From Roseovarius sp. (GTDB taxonomy: Bacteria > Pseudomonadota > Alphaproteobacteria > Rhodobacterales > Rhodobacteraceae): 5,738 nucleotides of DNA. Where the stretch lies: assembly GCA_023260815.1 (NCBI GenBank), contig JALQUE010000431.1, positions 1 through 5,738 on the forward strand, in the 5' to 3' direction. The notes below the pieces were generated by a model. The model was not told where the DNA came from and did not search any database. It saw only the letters and a program-made list of their open reading frames with translations. Shown here one piece after another: positions 1 to 4,393 of this stretch (within the stretch, counting starts at the first letter, position 1; each line of letters begins with the position of its first letter). The translations under genes and the position numbers were made by a program.

Positions 1-210
1 CGCTTCTTAGGGGCAGCGCCGCGTGGCGTCAAGCGCCCGTTTTGGAAAATTCGACATCCGCACGATCCACCGCCAAGACCATGCCCGACACGCTGCGGGA
101 TGCAGGGGTGCGGCGCTGCAGCGCAGGCCGTCCGGCGGCCCTTGCTCGGGGCTTGGGCGCCCCTATCTGCAGGATGCTAAACACTTGTCCAACACAGATG
201 GAGATGCGCG
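1..210. other. No convincing gene; leader of the 43-aa ORF
   Basis: I see no gene here. Open frames on the plus strand overlap one another and have no credible start or protein-like composition. A stop codon (TAG, 8-10) could end a gene lying further left, but too little is visible to judge. GC-rich short inverted repeats occur at about 126-140 and 148-162. A very tentative promoter for the small ORF at 211 would be TTGGGC (153-158) and CTAAAC (177-182) with an 18-bp spacer. Its CTAA-type -10 box resembles the two tRNA promoters in this window, but the -35 match is poor. Confidence 0.35.
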
Positions 211-342
211 ATGTTCAAGGGACTTTTCAGCGCCATGCTGATCATCACCGGCTTTCTGGTGGTTCTGCCGGCCCTCATGATCCTGGCGGTCGAAGGCCCC
301 GAGTGGTTTGAACGCTGGCAGCAAATGTCACCGATTCTCTAA
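211..342 (+). CDS. 43-residue membrane microprotein, function unknown
   Basis: A short ORF of 43 codons plus TAA. The ATG at 211 is preceded by GGAG (200-203) at 7-nt spacing, a good Shine-Dalgarno site. The protein begins MFKGLFSAML, has one hydrophobic stretch at about residues 8-27 (ITGFLVVLPALMILAV core), and ends in an amphipathic tail with two Trp and mixed charges (EGPEWFERWQQ, residues 28-38). This predicts a single-pass inner-membrane microprotein with a short N-terminal end carrying one Lys and a longer C-terminal tail. The spacer to the next feature holds only a GC-rich hairpin, so the gene appears monocistronic. I do not recognise the family. The case rests on the ribosome-binding site and on the clean membrane-segment pattern in a very short frame; a chance ORF cannot be excluded. 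Confidence 0.6.
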   Translation: MFKGLFSAMLIITGFLVVLPALMILAVEGPEWFERWQQMSPIL

Positions 343-354
343 CCACAAACCCCC

Positions 355-383
355 GGCGCGGCGGCCTGTTGCGCGGCCGCGCC
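355..383. repeat. GC-rich inverted repeat after the 43-aa ORF
   Basis: GGCGCGGC (355-362) and its exact complement GCCGCGCC (376-383) flank a 13-nt loop, 12 bp after the stop codon of the microprotein. The position suits transcription termination, but no T-run follows on either strand, so an intrinsic terminator is not well supported. Confidence 0.35.
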
Positions 384-421
384 AAACAGCACCCGACCGG
401 CGTGCAATGACCCGCCCCGCC

Positions 422-444
422 ACAGACGCAGAAACAGACGCAGA
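422..444. repeat. Two 11-bp direct repeats (ACAGACGCAGA)
   Basis: ACAGACGCAGA occurs at 422-432 and again at 434-444 with one base between. It lies in the non-coding gap left of tRNA-Val(UAC). No role is evident; it may simply be a small tandem duplication. Confidence 0.5.
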
Positions 445-483
445 CGCCATGGCAAATATATATCGCAAATTTAGGGGGGATCA

Positions 484-559
<76 letters not shown>

Positions 560-569
560 GTCGGCAGCG

Positions 570-597
570 TCTTAGCCAAGTGCGCCCCCCCGCGCAA
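570..597 (-). promoter_or_regulatory. Promoter of tRNA-Val(UAC)
   Basis: On the minus strand TTGCGC (592-597) and CTAAGA (570-575) are separated by 16 bp and end about 11 nt before the mature tRNA 5' end, leaving a leader of only a few nucleotides. The spacer contains a G-run. The other tRNA-Val gene has the same layout (TTGCAG, 16 bp, CTAAAC), which supports the call. Confidence 0.7.
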
Positions 598-704
598 GAG
601 GCAGCACAGCACATCCCTTCATGGGGTGCTCACAAGCCCTCTGATGGCAAGAACAATCCCCCCGAAATCATGCACAACCGCCCGATACGGGAACCCGGCA
701 GCCG

Positions 705-1298
705 TCACCGGGGCTGAAATCCACCGACCCAGACACGCGGATCACTTGGGTTTTGCATCCTGAGGAAGATATACCCCGACTCGCGCCAGTCGATGATCTT
801 GTCGGTCTGGTTATCCAGCACCAGATCGCCCGCATCCGATCTGTAGATCAGAACCGCATGCGGGGTGCGGCTATGATCCAGCACCGTTGCCAGAAGCAGC
901 TTTGCAGGATCAAGGCCAAGGCGGATCAGCTCTTTTTTCTTCAGAAGGGCATAATCTTCGCAATCCCCACCGGCCTTGCTTGGCAGCGTCCAATAATCCA
1001 CATGCCCGTATTGGCGGCGGTCGGATACGGCGCGCACGGACGTATTCACACGGCGGTTGACCTCCGTGATCAGCGCCCGCTCCGTCTCGGATGATGGCGC
1101 GACCGACCCGCCCTGCCCCGCACACGCCCAGTCATACTGCGCGCACAACTCGCGTGCCGCCTTTGGCGGGTCCATATGCAGCGTCGGCTCCAGATAGCCT
1201 GCGGTTGTCGCGCTGGCCGGCACAGTTCCGATCACCGCAGTCAAGACCACCACAACGGCGCAGGCCGCTTGCCAGATGTTGGACGTTTGGAATGTCAT
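705..1298 (-). CDS. Secreted transglutaminase-like cysteine peptidase (BTLCP family)
   Basis: A 197-residue protein. Residues 10-30 form a hydrophobic export signal ending in an AXA-type site (VPASA, about residue 30), so the enzyme should act in the periplasm. The mature part carries a papain-like triad in family order: Cys113 in GGDCEDYA, His147 in RTPHAVL, Asp162 in LVLDNQ. This is the pattern of bacterial transglutaminase-like cysteine proteinases, the family that includes the biofilm adhesin protease LapG. The substrate here is not known, and no LapA- or LapD-like gene is in the window. The length suits the family. I chose ATG 1298 because GGGG lies about 6 nt upstream and the signal peptide follows directly; the frame is open to 1439 and ATG 1310 is an alternative. 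The start is 47 bp after a 56-aa membrane protein gene, so the two are probably co-transcribed. Confidence 0.88.
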   Translation of the reverse strand: MTFQTSNIWQAACAVVVVLTAVIGTVPASATTAGYLEPTLHMDPPKAARELCAQYDWACAGQGGSVAPSSETERALITEVNRRVNTSVRAVSDRRQYGHVDYWTLPSKAGGDCEDYALLKKKELIRLGLDPAKLLLATVLDHSRTPHAVLIYRSDAGDLVLDNQTDKIIDWRESGYIFLRMQNPSDPRVWVGGFQPR

Positions 1299-1345
1299 CT
1301 CAAGCCCCATCACACGACGGACATCGCAGACAAGCGCCGTGTGTT

Positions 1346-1516
1346 TCAGAAAATAAGGTGTAACAGCGCCCTGATGATGAAGACCCATGCAACACAGCCC
1401 AAAGCCGCAGCAGGCAAAATCCACCATCCCGATGGCCACGACCTGTTTTGGGATGACCCGTCAGAGGGCACCCCATTGTCGGGATCGGCGAAGGCATGTT
1501 TGCCACTGTGTTTCAT
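1346..1516 (-). CDS. 56-residue single-span membrane protein, function unknown
   Basis: The ATG at 1516 follows GGAG at 5-nt spacing on the minus strand. The protein starts MKHSGKHAFADPDNG, has a polar, flexible first half (residues 1-28) and one strong membrane segment at about residues 32-48 (ILPAAALGCVAWVFIIR region), then a short end, ALLHLIF. A small anchored protein with its polar N-terminal part on one side of the membrane is predicted; I do not recognise a family. It is the first gene of a leftward pair with the BTLCP peptidase. A small integral membrane partner beside an exported peptidase suggests a functional link, but this is inference from order only. A longer in-frame start at 1567 is unlikely because it would run through the putative promoter. 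Confidence 0.7.
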   Translation of the reverse strand: MKHSGKHAFADPDNGVPSDGSSQNRSWPSGWWILPAAALGCVAWVFIIRALLHLIF

Positions 1517-1550
1517 AACGTCTCCAGCTCCACGGCTTGGGGGTGAACCT

Positions 1551-1580
1551 AACATACCACAAAACACGCCTAGCGTGTAA
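1551..1580 (-). promoter_or_regulatory. Putative promoter of the 56-aa protein / BTLCP pair
   Basis: On the minus strand TATGTT (1551-1556) is preceded by TGG, an extended -10 form, and TTACAC (1575-1580) lies 18 bp upstream as a weak -35. Transcription would begin near 1544, giving a leader of about 28 nt with the ribosome-binding site near its end. The weak -35 fits a promoter that needs an activator. Confidence 0.4.
1564..1578. repeat. Inverted repeat inside the putative promoter
   Basis: ACACGC (1564-1569) and GCGTGT (1573-1578) are perfect complements around CTA. The element overlaps the putative -35 box and spacer, where a bound protein would block RNA polymerase. It may be an operator half-site pair; the binding protein is unknown. 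Confidence 0.4.
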
Positions 1581-1608
1581 TAACGATGTGTCGATTGAAA
1601 TAACGGTG
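1579..1608. repeat. Direct repeat AATAACG(A/G)TG with 20-bp period
   Basis: AATAACGATG starts at 1579 and AATAACGGTG at 1599, exactly 20 bp apart, or two helical turns. The pair lies directly upstream of the putative promoter at 1551-1580 (the first copy touches its -35 box). Same-face spacing beside a weak promoter is typical of tandem activator sites, but no regulator can be named. Confidence 0.4.
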
Positions 1609-1753
1609 CGCTGTTCGCCTTTTCGCGCCATCAGGCAAGGCCGCGCAAACTTTGCACCGTTCGACAGGAAATCCGAACGAAAGTTAGGGCATTGTGCCTA
1701 CTGGATGGCCCAAATGACCTTACCGGCATCGGCGCGCGTGTTGCTGAAAGATA

Positions 1754-2545
1754 TCAGGACGAATAATATTTCAGAAAAGACGCGTCCCGCTTCCCCGACA
1801 AGGACTGCTGCCCCAGACATCTCTTGTCCGCAACCAGCCCGAACAACAGATCCTTCCAGCGTCTTGCCTGCCGGGCTGCAGGAAACGACGGCTGTGCGCC
1901 CAGACGGCTTTCAAGAACCTCACGCTCATACAGGCACACGACCGGGTGAACATCCGACACGGCAAGCTCATTATAGCCCAATGACCGATGCTCCTGCGTG
2001 TATTGCGCAATGGTTCTGGAAATATCACTCAGTTGAGGATGAAACTTTTCATGGCCAACATGCCCGTATTTTTTCCATAGCGTCGCCACCCAGTCGTTGG
2101 GGATCGTGCAATCGGCGCTATAGAAAAGGTTGATCGTGAACTCTGCGAACTCCAGCGGTGGCCGGGGCTTGGCGAACAGCCGCTTGGCATACACCTCGGT
2201 CGAAAGCTGCGACACCAGTTGATACAGGTGAAGCTGATATTTCGTCAGATTGTCGAACACCCGAAAGAACGTCGAGCGCGAATACCCGGCCTGTTTCACC
2301 AGATTGGCGATCTTCACCTCGGCCAACGAATTGGCATTCGCATATTGCTGAATACCGGCCAGGGCAAACGCCTCCCACCGGCTATCTGCGATATGATCCG
2401 ATGCGGCATTGGCGATTTCATCCGCCCATACCCGCGTCACCAGATCGGTTTCGGTCAGCACATCCTCGACATTGAACCAGTCGTTCCGGCTGATTGTTTC
2501 ACGGAGGCTTGCAGCATCCACGGTAAATTCGGTCGCCAAGGTCAT
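1754..2545 (-). CDS. TetR-type transcriptional regulator, effector unknown
   Basis: A 263-residue protein with a TetR-like DNA-binding head and a long C-terminal ligand or dimer domain. The helix-turn-helix is at about residues 74-100: a helix with KIANLVKQAG, then YSRSTFFRVF as recognition helix, matching the family pattern IAxxAGVSxxTFYxYF, followed by a helix-4-type Leu/Tyr segment to about 110. An N-terminal arm of about 55 residues before the head is longer than usual. The rest (residues 115-263) has no recognisable ligand motif. I chose ATG 2545; the frame is open to 2743, but the extra 66 codons would run through a perfect palindrome and have no ribosome-binding site. The gene is divergent from the cNMP-binding membrane protein and ends 237 bp before the 56-aa gene; either could be a target. 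Confidence 0.8.
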   Translation of the reverse strand: MTLATEFTVDAASLRETISRNDWFNVEDVLTETDLVTRVWADEIANAASDHIADSRWEAFALAGIQQYANANSLAEVKIANLVKQAGYSRSTFFRVFDNLTKYQLHLYQLVSQLSTEVYAKRLFAKPRPPLEFAEFTINLFYSADCTIPNDWVATLWKKYGHVGHEKFHPQLSDISRTIAQYTQEHRSLGYNELAVSDVHPVVCLYEREVLESRLGAQPSFPAARQARRWKDLLFGLVADKRCLGQQSLSGKRDASFLKYYSS

Positions 2546-2550
2546 GGCCC

Positions 2551-2556
2551 TATATA
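2551..2556 (-). promoter_or_regulatory. Possible -10 box giving a near-leaderless TetR-type mRNA
   Basis: TATATA on the minus strand ends 5 nt before the chosen ATG (2545). If it is a -10 box, transcription would start at or within a nucleotide or two of the start codon. AGGG just before the ATG is only 2 nt away, too close for normal Shine-Dalgarno pairing, which agrees with a leaderless message. No -35 match is seen at 16-18 bp (GGTAGG at 2574-2579). Confidence 0.3.
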
Positions 2557-2672
2557 TCAATCTGGGCCAAGCCCCTACCATGTGCGGCGTCGCTCGATCA
2601 AGACACCTATTCCTTTGCACATTCACCAGGATTGCACAGACAAGGACCGCACCCGCACCAAACCTCTGCCAT

Positions 2673-2716
2673 AGCAGTCCGCCTTTACGCTCAGGCATCC
2701 GCCAAAGGCGGACCGC
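2673..2716. repeat. Dispersed palindromic repeat, copy A
   Basis: This copy aligns without gaps to 4719-4762, with 35 of 44 bases identical by hand alignment. Shared blocks are TCCGCCTTTAC and AGGCATC with the same 4-nt spacing, then AAAG and CCGC. Copy A contains a perfect 10-bp inverted repeat, GTCCGCCTTT (2677-2686) and AAAGGCGGAC (2704-2713), around a 17-nt loop. It lies in a gene-free stretch upstream of the TetR-type gene. It behaves like an intergenic palindromic repeat. Confidence 0.6.
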
Positions 2717-2745
2717 GTGCAACGATTGGACGCAGCACTGCATGT

Positions 2746-2775
2746 CGCGAAAATCTGTGATTCAGGTTTTTCGCG
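2746..2775. repeat. Inverted repeat CGCGAAAA...TTTTCGCG
   Basis: CGCGAAAA (2746-2753) and TTTTCGCG (2768-2775) are exact complements. Inside them CTG (2755-2757) and CAG (2763-2765) can extend the stem past a one-base bulge, leaving a 5-nt loop. No clean T-run follows on either strand, so an operator or RNA structure is more likely than a terminator. A small CGCGAAACGCG hairpin overlaps its right end. Confidence 0.5.
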
Positions 2776-2983
2776 AAACGCGTTAGGGTTTTTCCAAAAC
2801 TGACCGAAACCGCCGCTTTTCTTGTAACGCAGCGCAGCGCATCGCGTGATCGGTGCAGGCGTTCGAAGTTTTCCCAGCAAAATAAGGTCAGTGCAAAACG
2901 CCTTTGGGTGACGGACATTTCACAAGACCAAGCGCACGTGTCGCATAACGGCAAAAGCGTGCTCTTGGCGCAACGGGGGACTG

Positions 2984-3607
2984 ATGACTTATCTTGAGAC
3001 TTTGAACTGGGTCGCGGCCATCGGCTGGCTGGGGTCGATCCTGACCGTGACGACCTATGCGATGAACACGATGGTGCCGCTGCGTATTTTCGCAATCGCC
3101 TCGTCGCTCGCCTATCTGCTCTACGCCTATTTTCTGCAGCTCTGGCCCCTTCTCGGGATGGAACTGGCCCTGCTGCCCATCAATTGCTACCGGCTTTGGC
3201 AGATCATGTCCCTACGCGCCCGCGTCAGTCAGGCGAAAGACGGCACAGCGGATGATTTCTCGGTGATCAAAGCCTATGGGAAACGCCGCCGGATCACCGC
3301 AGGGTCGATGATCTTCCAGCGCGGCGATCCGGTGGACAAGCTCTATTTCATCGCATCGGGCCGGGTTCTGATCGAGGAGGCGGGAATCGAGATGTCTTCC
3401 GGCGACATCTTCGGCGAAATCGCGTTCTTCACCGATGCCGAAACCCGCACCGCGACGGCACGCTGCATCGAAGACGGGCTTGTGTACGAAATCGACAAGA
3501 CGCGCTTCATGCGCCTGCAATTCGAAGACCCAAGCTTTGGCCTGTCGGTGATGCGCACCGTGACGCGCCGCCTGAGCAACGGTGCACCCCGTCAGAGTAT
3601 GGCCTGA
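2984..3607 (+). CDS. Popeye-like membrane protein with cyclic-nucleotide-binding domain
   Basis: A 207-residue protein with an N-terminal membrane domain of three hydrophobic segments (about residues 8-27, 32-53 and 55-75), a short linker, and a cyclic-nucleotide-binding beta-roll at about residues 92-195. The roll shows the ITAGSMIFQRGDPVDKLYFI entry strands (104-123), SGRV, and a phosphate-binding cassette FGEIAFFTDAETRTATA (143-159) with the expected Glu145 and Arg155, which in CRP-type domains contact ribose and phosphate. There is no helix-turn-helix after it, so it is not a CRP transcription factor. A three-span domain followed by a cytosolic cNMP domain is the arrangement of Popeye-domain proteins. 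It probably senses cAMP or cGMP at the inner membrane; the output is unknown. Start ATG 2984 has GGGGGA 3 nt upstream (the G-run ends 4 nt upstream). It is divergent from the TetR-type gene and convergent with tRNA-Val(CAC). Confidence 0.87.
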   Translation: MTYLETLNWVAAIGWLGSILTVTTYAMNTMVPLRIFAIASSLAYLLYAYFLQLWPLLGMELALLPINCYRLWQIMSLRARVSQAKDGTADDFSVIKAYGKRRRITAGSMIFQRGDPVDKLYFIASGRVLIEEAGIEMSSGDIFGEIAFFTDAETRTATARCIEDGLVYEIDKTRFMRLQFEDPSFGLSVMRTVTRRLSNGAPRQSMA

Positions 3608-3618
3608 CGCGATCAGTC

Positions 3619-3635
3619 CAGGCGCCTACGCCCTG
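3619..3635. terminator. Weak hairpin between convergent genes
   Basis: CAGGCG (3619-3624) and CGCCCTG (3629-3635) form a 6-bp stem with one bulged C, 12 bp after the stop of the cNMP-binding protein. A second small stem, TCGG/CCGA, lies at about 3643-3654. Neither has a good T-run on the plus strand. On the minus strand the tRNA trailer is pyrimidine-rich (3650-3668), which may help tRNA transcription to stop. Confidence 0.3.
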
Positions 3636-3668
3636 CCAAGCATCGGTTTACCGAAACAGAAAGGAAGA

Positions 3669-3743
3669 TGGTGGGTGATAAGAGATTCGAACTCCTGACA
3701 TCTTCGATGTGAACGAAGCGCTCTACCACTGAGCTAATCACCC
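3669..3743 (-). tRNA. tRNA-Val (anticodon CAC), CCA encoded
   Basis: A complete 75-nt tRNA on the minus strand. The acceptor stem is GGGTGAT with ATCACCC. The D arm AGCTCAGTGGTAGAGC is one base shorter than in the UAC isoacceptor. The anticodon stem CTTCG/CGAAG has loop TTCACAT, giving anticodon CAC for valine codon GUG. The T arm has TTCGAAT, and CCA is encoded. It follows the HU-like gene by 19 bp and has its own promoter overlapping that gene's last codons. Some read-through from the HU-like gene is also possible. Confidence 0.97.
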
Positions 3744-3754
3744 GTTGGCGCGGT

Positions 3755-3782
3755 GTTTAGCGTCAGTCGTCGTCGTCTGCAA
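3755..3782 (-). promoter_or_regulatory. Promoter of tRNA-Val(CAC), overlapping the HU-like gene end
   Basis: On the minus strand TTGCAG (3777-3782) and CTAAAC (3755-3760) are 16 bp apart and end about 12 nt before the tRNA 5' end. Spacing and hexamers match the tRNA-Val(UAC) promoter. The -35 box and most of the spacer are also the last codons (V-A-D-D-D-D-stop) of the HU-like gene. Confidence 0.7.
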
Positions 3783-4266
3783 CACTCTCTTTTGCATTAT
3801 CCTGCCCCGCCGAACCGGATTTCCCCTGACGGACCTTCAGCATGATGATGCGGGCGTTCGGCGTGTCGCGGGTGCGCTGATGCTTGATCTTGCCCAGAGG
3901 CGGCAGATTGAGGTCTCGCCCCTCGGCAATCAGCTCGCCCAAGACATCAATCACCGCCTCGACCGCGGGCTTGGCGTCTTTTTTCTTCAGGCCCGAACGT
4001 TCGACCACCAGATCGATCAGCTCTTTTTTCTTGATCTCCTCACCCGCCTCTTGCGGCTGGATGTCGGTGACGATCGACAGGCTGGGCGTGGCCGTGGCCG
4101 GCTCGGGCGCCTTGACGGGTGCCGTGGCGGCGGGCTGTTGCTGTGGAGGGGCGGTTTGCGGGGTGGCTGTTTGCGGGGTGGCCGTTGGCGGCGCCGCGCC
4201 GGTGGTTCCGGTGATCTTTGTCGATGAACTGCCTGTCTTTGCAGTGTTCTTTTGCCGGTTCGCCAT
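3763..4266 (-). CDS. HU-family DNA-binding protein with long N-terminal extension
   Basis: A 167-residue protein, well above the usual 90-100 for HU. Residues 1-75 are low-complexity (Ala, Pro, Thr, Gln; a repeated ATPQT at about 29-38). Residues 78-147 match HU: the helical dimer part KKELIDLVVERSGLKKKDAK with AVEAVIDVLGELIAEG, then LNLPPLGKIKHQRT for the beta start of the DNA-binding arm. The usual arm tip (GRNPxTGxxIxI) is missing and replaced by a short RDTPNARIIMLKVRQ, and the usual C-terminal PAFKAGKxLKxxVN helix is absent. The protein ends in four Asp. It should bind DNA, though with altered bending or specificity. ATG 4266 is chosen because GAGG lies 6 nt upstream; a TTG at 4278 is less likely. 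It shares strand and neighbourhood with lon, separated by a small opposite-strand gene. Divergent regulation may act at 4281-4304. Confidence 0.85.
   Translation of the reverse strand: MANRQKNTAKTGSSSTKITGTTGAAPPTATPQTATPQTAPPQQQPAATAPVKAPEPATATPSLSIVTDIQPQEAGEEIKKKELIDLVVERSGLKKKDAKPAVEAVIDVLGELIAEGRDLNLPPLGKIKHQRTRDTPNARIIMLKVRQGKSGSAGQDNAKESVADDDD
4154..4183. repeat. 15-bp tandem repeat coding ATPQT in the HU-like gene
   Basis: GTTTGCGGGGTGGCT (4154-4168) is followed directly by a copy with one change (4169-4183), and a degraded third start (GTTGGCGG) follows. In the minus-strand frame it encodes the repeated ATPQT of the Pro-rich extension. Units of 15 bp keep the frame, so the linker could vary in length between strains by slippage. 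Confidence 0.7.
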
Positions 4267-4280
4267 ATCGGGCCTCAATT

Positions 4281-4304
4281 GTTACGTCATTGTCATGACG
4301 TTAC
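4281..4304. promoter_or_regulatory. 24-bp palindrome upstream of the HU-like gene
   Basis: ACGTCAT (4284-4290) and ATGACGT (4295-4301) are perfect complements around TGTC. The symmetry continues outside one T/T mismatch as GT and AC (4281-4282, 4303-4304). It lies 15 bp upstream of the HU-like ATG and about 30 bp upstream of the -35 box of the rightward small gene. It is well placed to be the operator of a dimeric regulator, most likely acting on the HU-like gene. It would also fold as a hairpin in the HU-like leader. Confidence 0.5.
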
Positions 4305-4334
4305 CCTGATTGATTTCCCGAAGCTAGCTGTGAG

Positions 4335-4362
4335 TTGACGTGGCGTTCACACGGGCCATACT
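4335..4362 (+). promoter_or_regulatory. Sigma70-type promoter of the 62-aa exported protein
   Basis: TTGACG (4335-4340) and CATACT (4357-4362) are separated by 16 bp. The first matches the -35 consensus in five of six positions, the second the -10 in four. Transcription would begin near 4369, leaving a leader of about 25 nt with AGGGGG before the ATG at 4394. It also excludes the longer in-frame start at 4340. Confidence 0.6.
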
Positions 4363-4393
4363 TGCCACGCGAAATGTTGACAGGGGGACCACC

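Larger units (their letters stand above)
2546..2983. other. 438-bp divergent intergenic region without a gene
   Basis: This region separates the TetR-type gene (left) from the cNMP-binding membrane protein (right). No open frame has both a ribosome-binding site and a protein-like composition. It holds a TATATA hexamer just before the TetR-type start, a 10-bp perfect inverted repeat at 2677-2713 that belongs to a dispersed repeat, a second inverted repeat at 2746-2775, and short runs of CGCAG at about 2828-2840. GGGGGA (2975-2980) is the ribosome-binding site of the rightward gene. I could not find a confident promoter for that gene. The length is ample for regulation or an unrecognised small RNA. 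Confidence 0.6.

Noticed and set aside
681..698. Overlapping small inverted repeats (CCCG/CGGG, CGGG/CCCG) just after the peptidase stop
   Set aside because: Stems are only 4 bp and no T-run follows on the minus strand, so this is too weak for a terminator call.
1299..1439. N-terminal extension of the BTLCP peptidase to 1439
   Set aside because: It would bury the signal peptide behind 47 residues and overlap the 3' end of the 56-aa gene. ATG 1298 (or 1310) places the signal peptide at the start.
1614..1646. Possible third copy of the dispersed repeat (TTCGCCTTTTCGC...CATCAGGCA)
   Set aside because: Only the short CGCCTTT and CAGGCA pieces match and the spacing differs, so it is not above chance.
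1537..2133. Long plus-strand open frame (198 codons)
   Set aside because: It lies antisense to the TetR-type gene over most of its length, has low-complexity Pro/Arg/Thr composition and no ribosome-binding site.
2546..2743. N-terminal extension of the TetR-type gene to 2743 (66 more codons)
   Set aside because: The upstream starts lack ribosome-binding sites, the extension is Cys/Arg-rich and unlike a regulator, and it would have to cross the palindromic dispersed repeat.
2623..3095. Minus-strand open frames in the divergent region
   Set aside because: They overlap each other and the start of the cNMP-binding gene, contain the palindromes, and have no recognisable domain or ribosome-binding site.
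3745..4227. Plus-strand Gly/Arg-rich open frame opposite the HU-like gene
   Set aside because: The Gly/Arg-rich end is the complement of the Pro/Ala linker; the HU domain on the minus strand is the real coding sequence.
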